Assembly: GCA_937974195.1 (NCBI GenBank)
Contig: CALJIC010000125.1
Location: 1 to 13,069, forward strand
Source of the DNA: an uncultured Roseiflexaceae bacterium
GTDB lineage: Bacteria > Chloroflexota > Chloroflexia > Chloroflexales > Roseiflexaceae
Length of the DNA: 13,069 bases
Reading direction: 5' to 3'
In this document: positions 13,040 to 13,069 of the stretch, one piece after another
How the letters are laid out: every line of letters starts with the position of its first letter
Numbering within the stretch: position 1 is the stretch's first letter
Notes under the pieces: generated by a model
Seen by the model: only the letters and a program-made list of their open reading frames with translations
Told to the model about the DNA's origin: nothing
Database searches by the model: none
Position numbers and translations under genes: made by a program

Positions 13040-13069
13040 CCGGGCATCCCGACCAAGCCATACTCTTTA

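Overview
The window is GC-rich bacterial chromosome. It has CCA-encoding tRNA genes, sigma70-type promoters, Shine-Dalgarno sites and Lys/Arg-poor, Ala/Pro-rich proteins. I could not name the species. A high-GC Chloroflexota (Thermomicrobia-like) or actinobacterial host is a guess from overall style, not from a marker gene.

Layout, left to right. (1) 1-368: a tRNA cluster, with the 3' part of tRNA-Trp(CCA), then tRNA-Ser(TGA) and tRNA-Ser(GCT), the last with its own near-consensus promoter. (2) 684-982: a lone minus-strand excisionase/MerR-like HTH gene with an excellent promoter. Its last codons lie inside a strong plus-strand terminator. (3) 1196-3945: a two-gene plus-strand operon. It encodes a lipoprotein that looks like a degenerate copper amine oxidase and, overlapping it by 4 nt, a membrane-anchored extracytoplasmic protein. 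(4) 3973-5601: an IS1182-like insertion sequence with a frameshifted transposase. It sits in the middle of an 18-bp palindrome that was probably the terminator of the preceding operon. (5) 5700-6862: a minus-strand VAT-1/quinone-oxidoreductase-like gene, preceded by a 47-codon remnant of a maltose O-acetyltransferase N-terminus. (6) 7134-13019: a closely packed minus-strand array of eight genes with a phage or integrated-element character.

The array is the most interesting part. In transcription order it encodes: an unknown 218-aa protein; an unknown coiled-coil protein; a small membrane protein; an unknown 151-aa protein; a 157-aa protein with a ScoMcrA-type N-terminal head domain; a Mom-like GNAT protein; a tRNA-guanine transglycosylase/DpdA-like base-exchange enzyme; and a PAPS-reductase-like PP-loop ATPase. 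The last three resemble parts of phage DNA-base modification pathways, and I propose they form a DNA hypermodification cassette. All gaps in the array longer than about 20 nt hold a GC-rich hairpin upstream of the next start codon. The array ends in a terminator-like hairpin at 7088-7117. Its promoter must lie to the right of the window. No integrase, capsid or packaging gene is present here, so the element type remains open.
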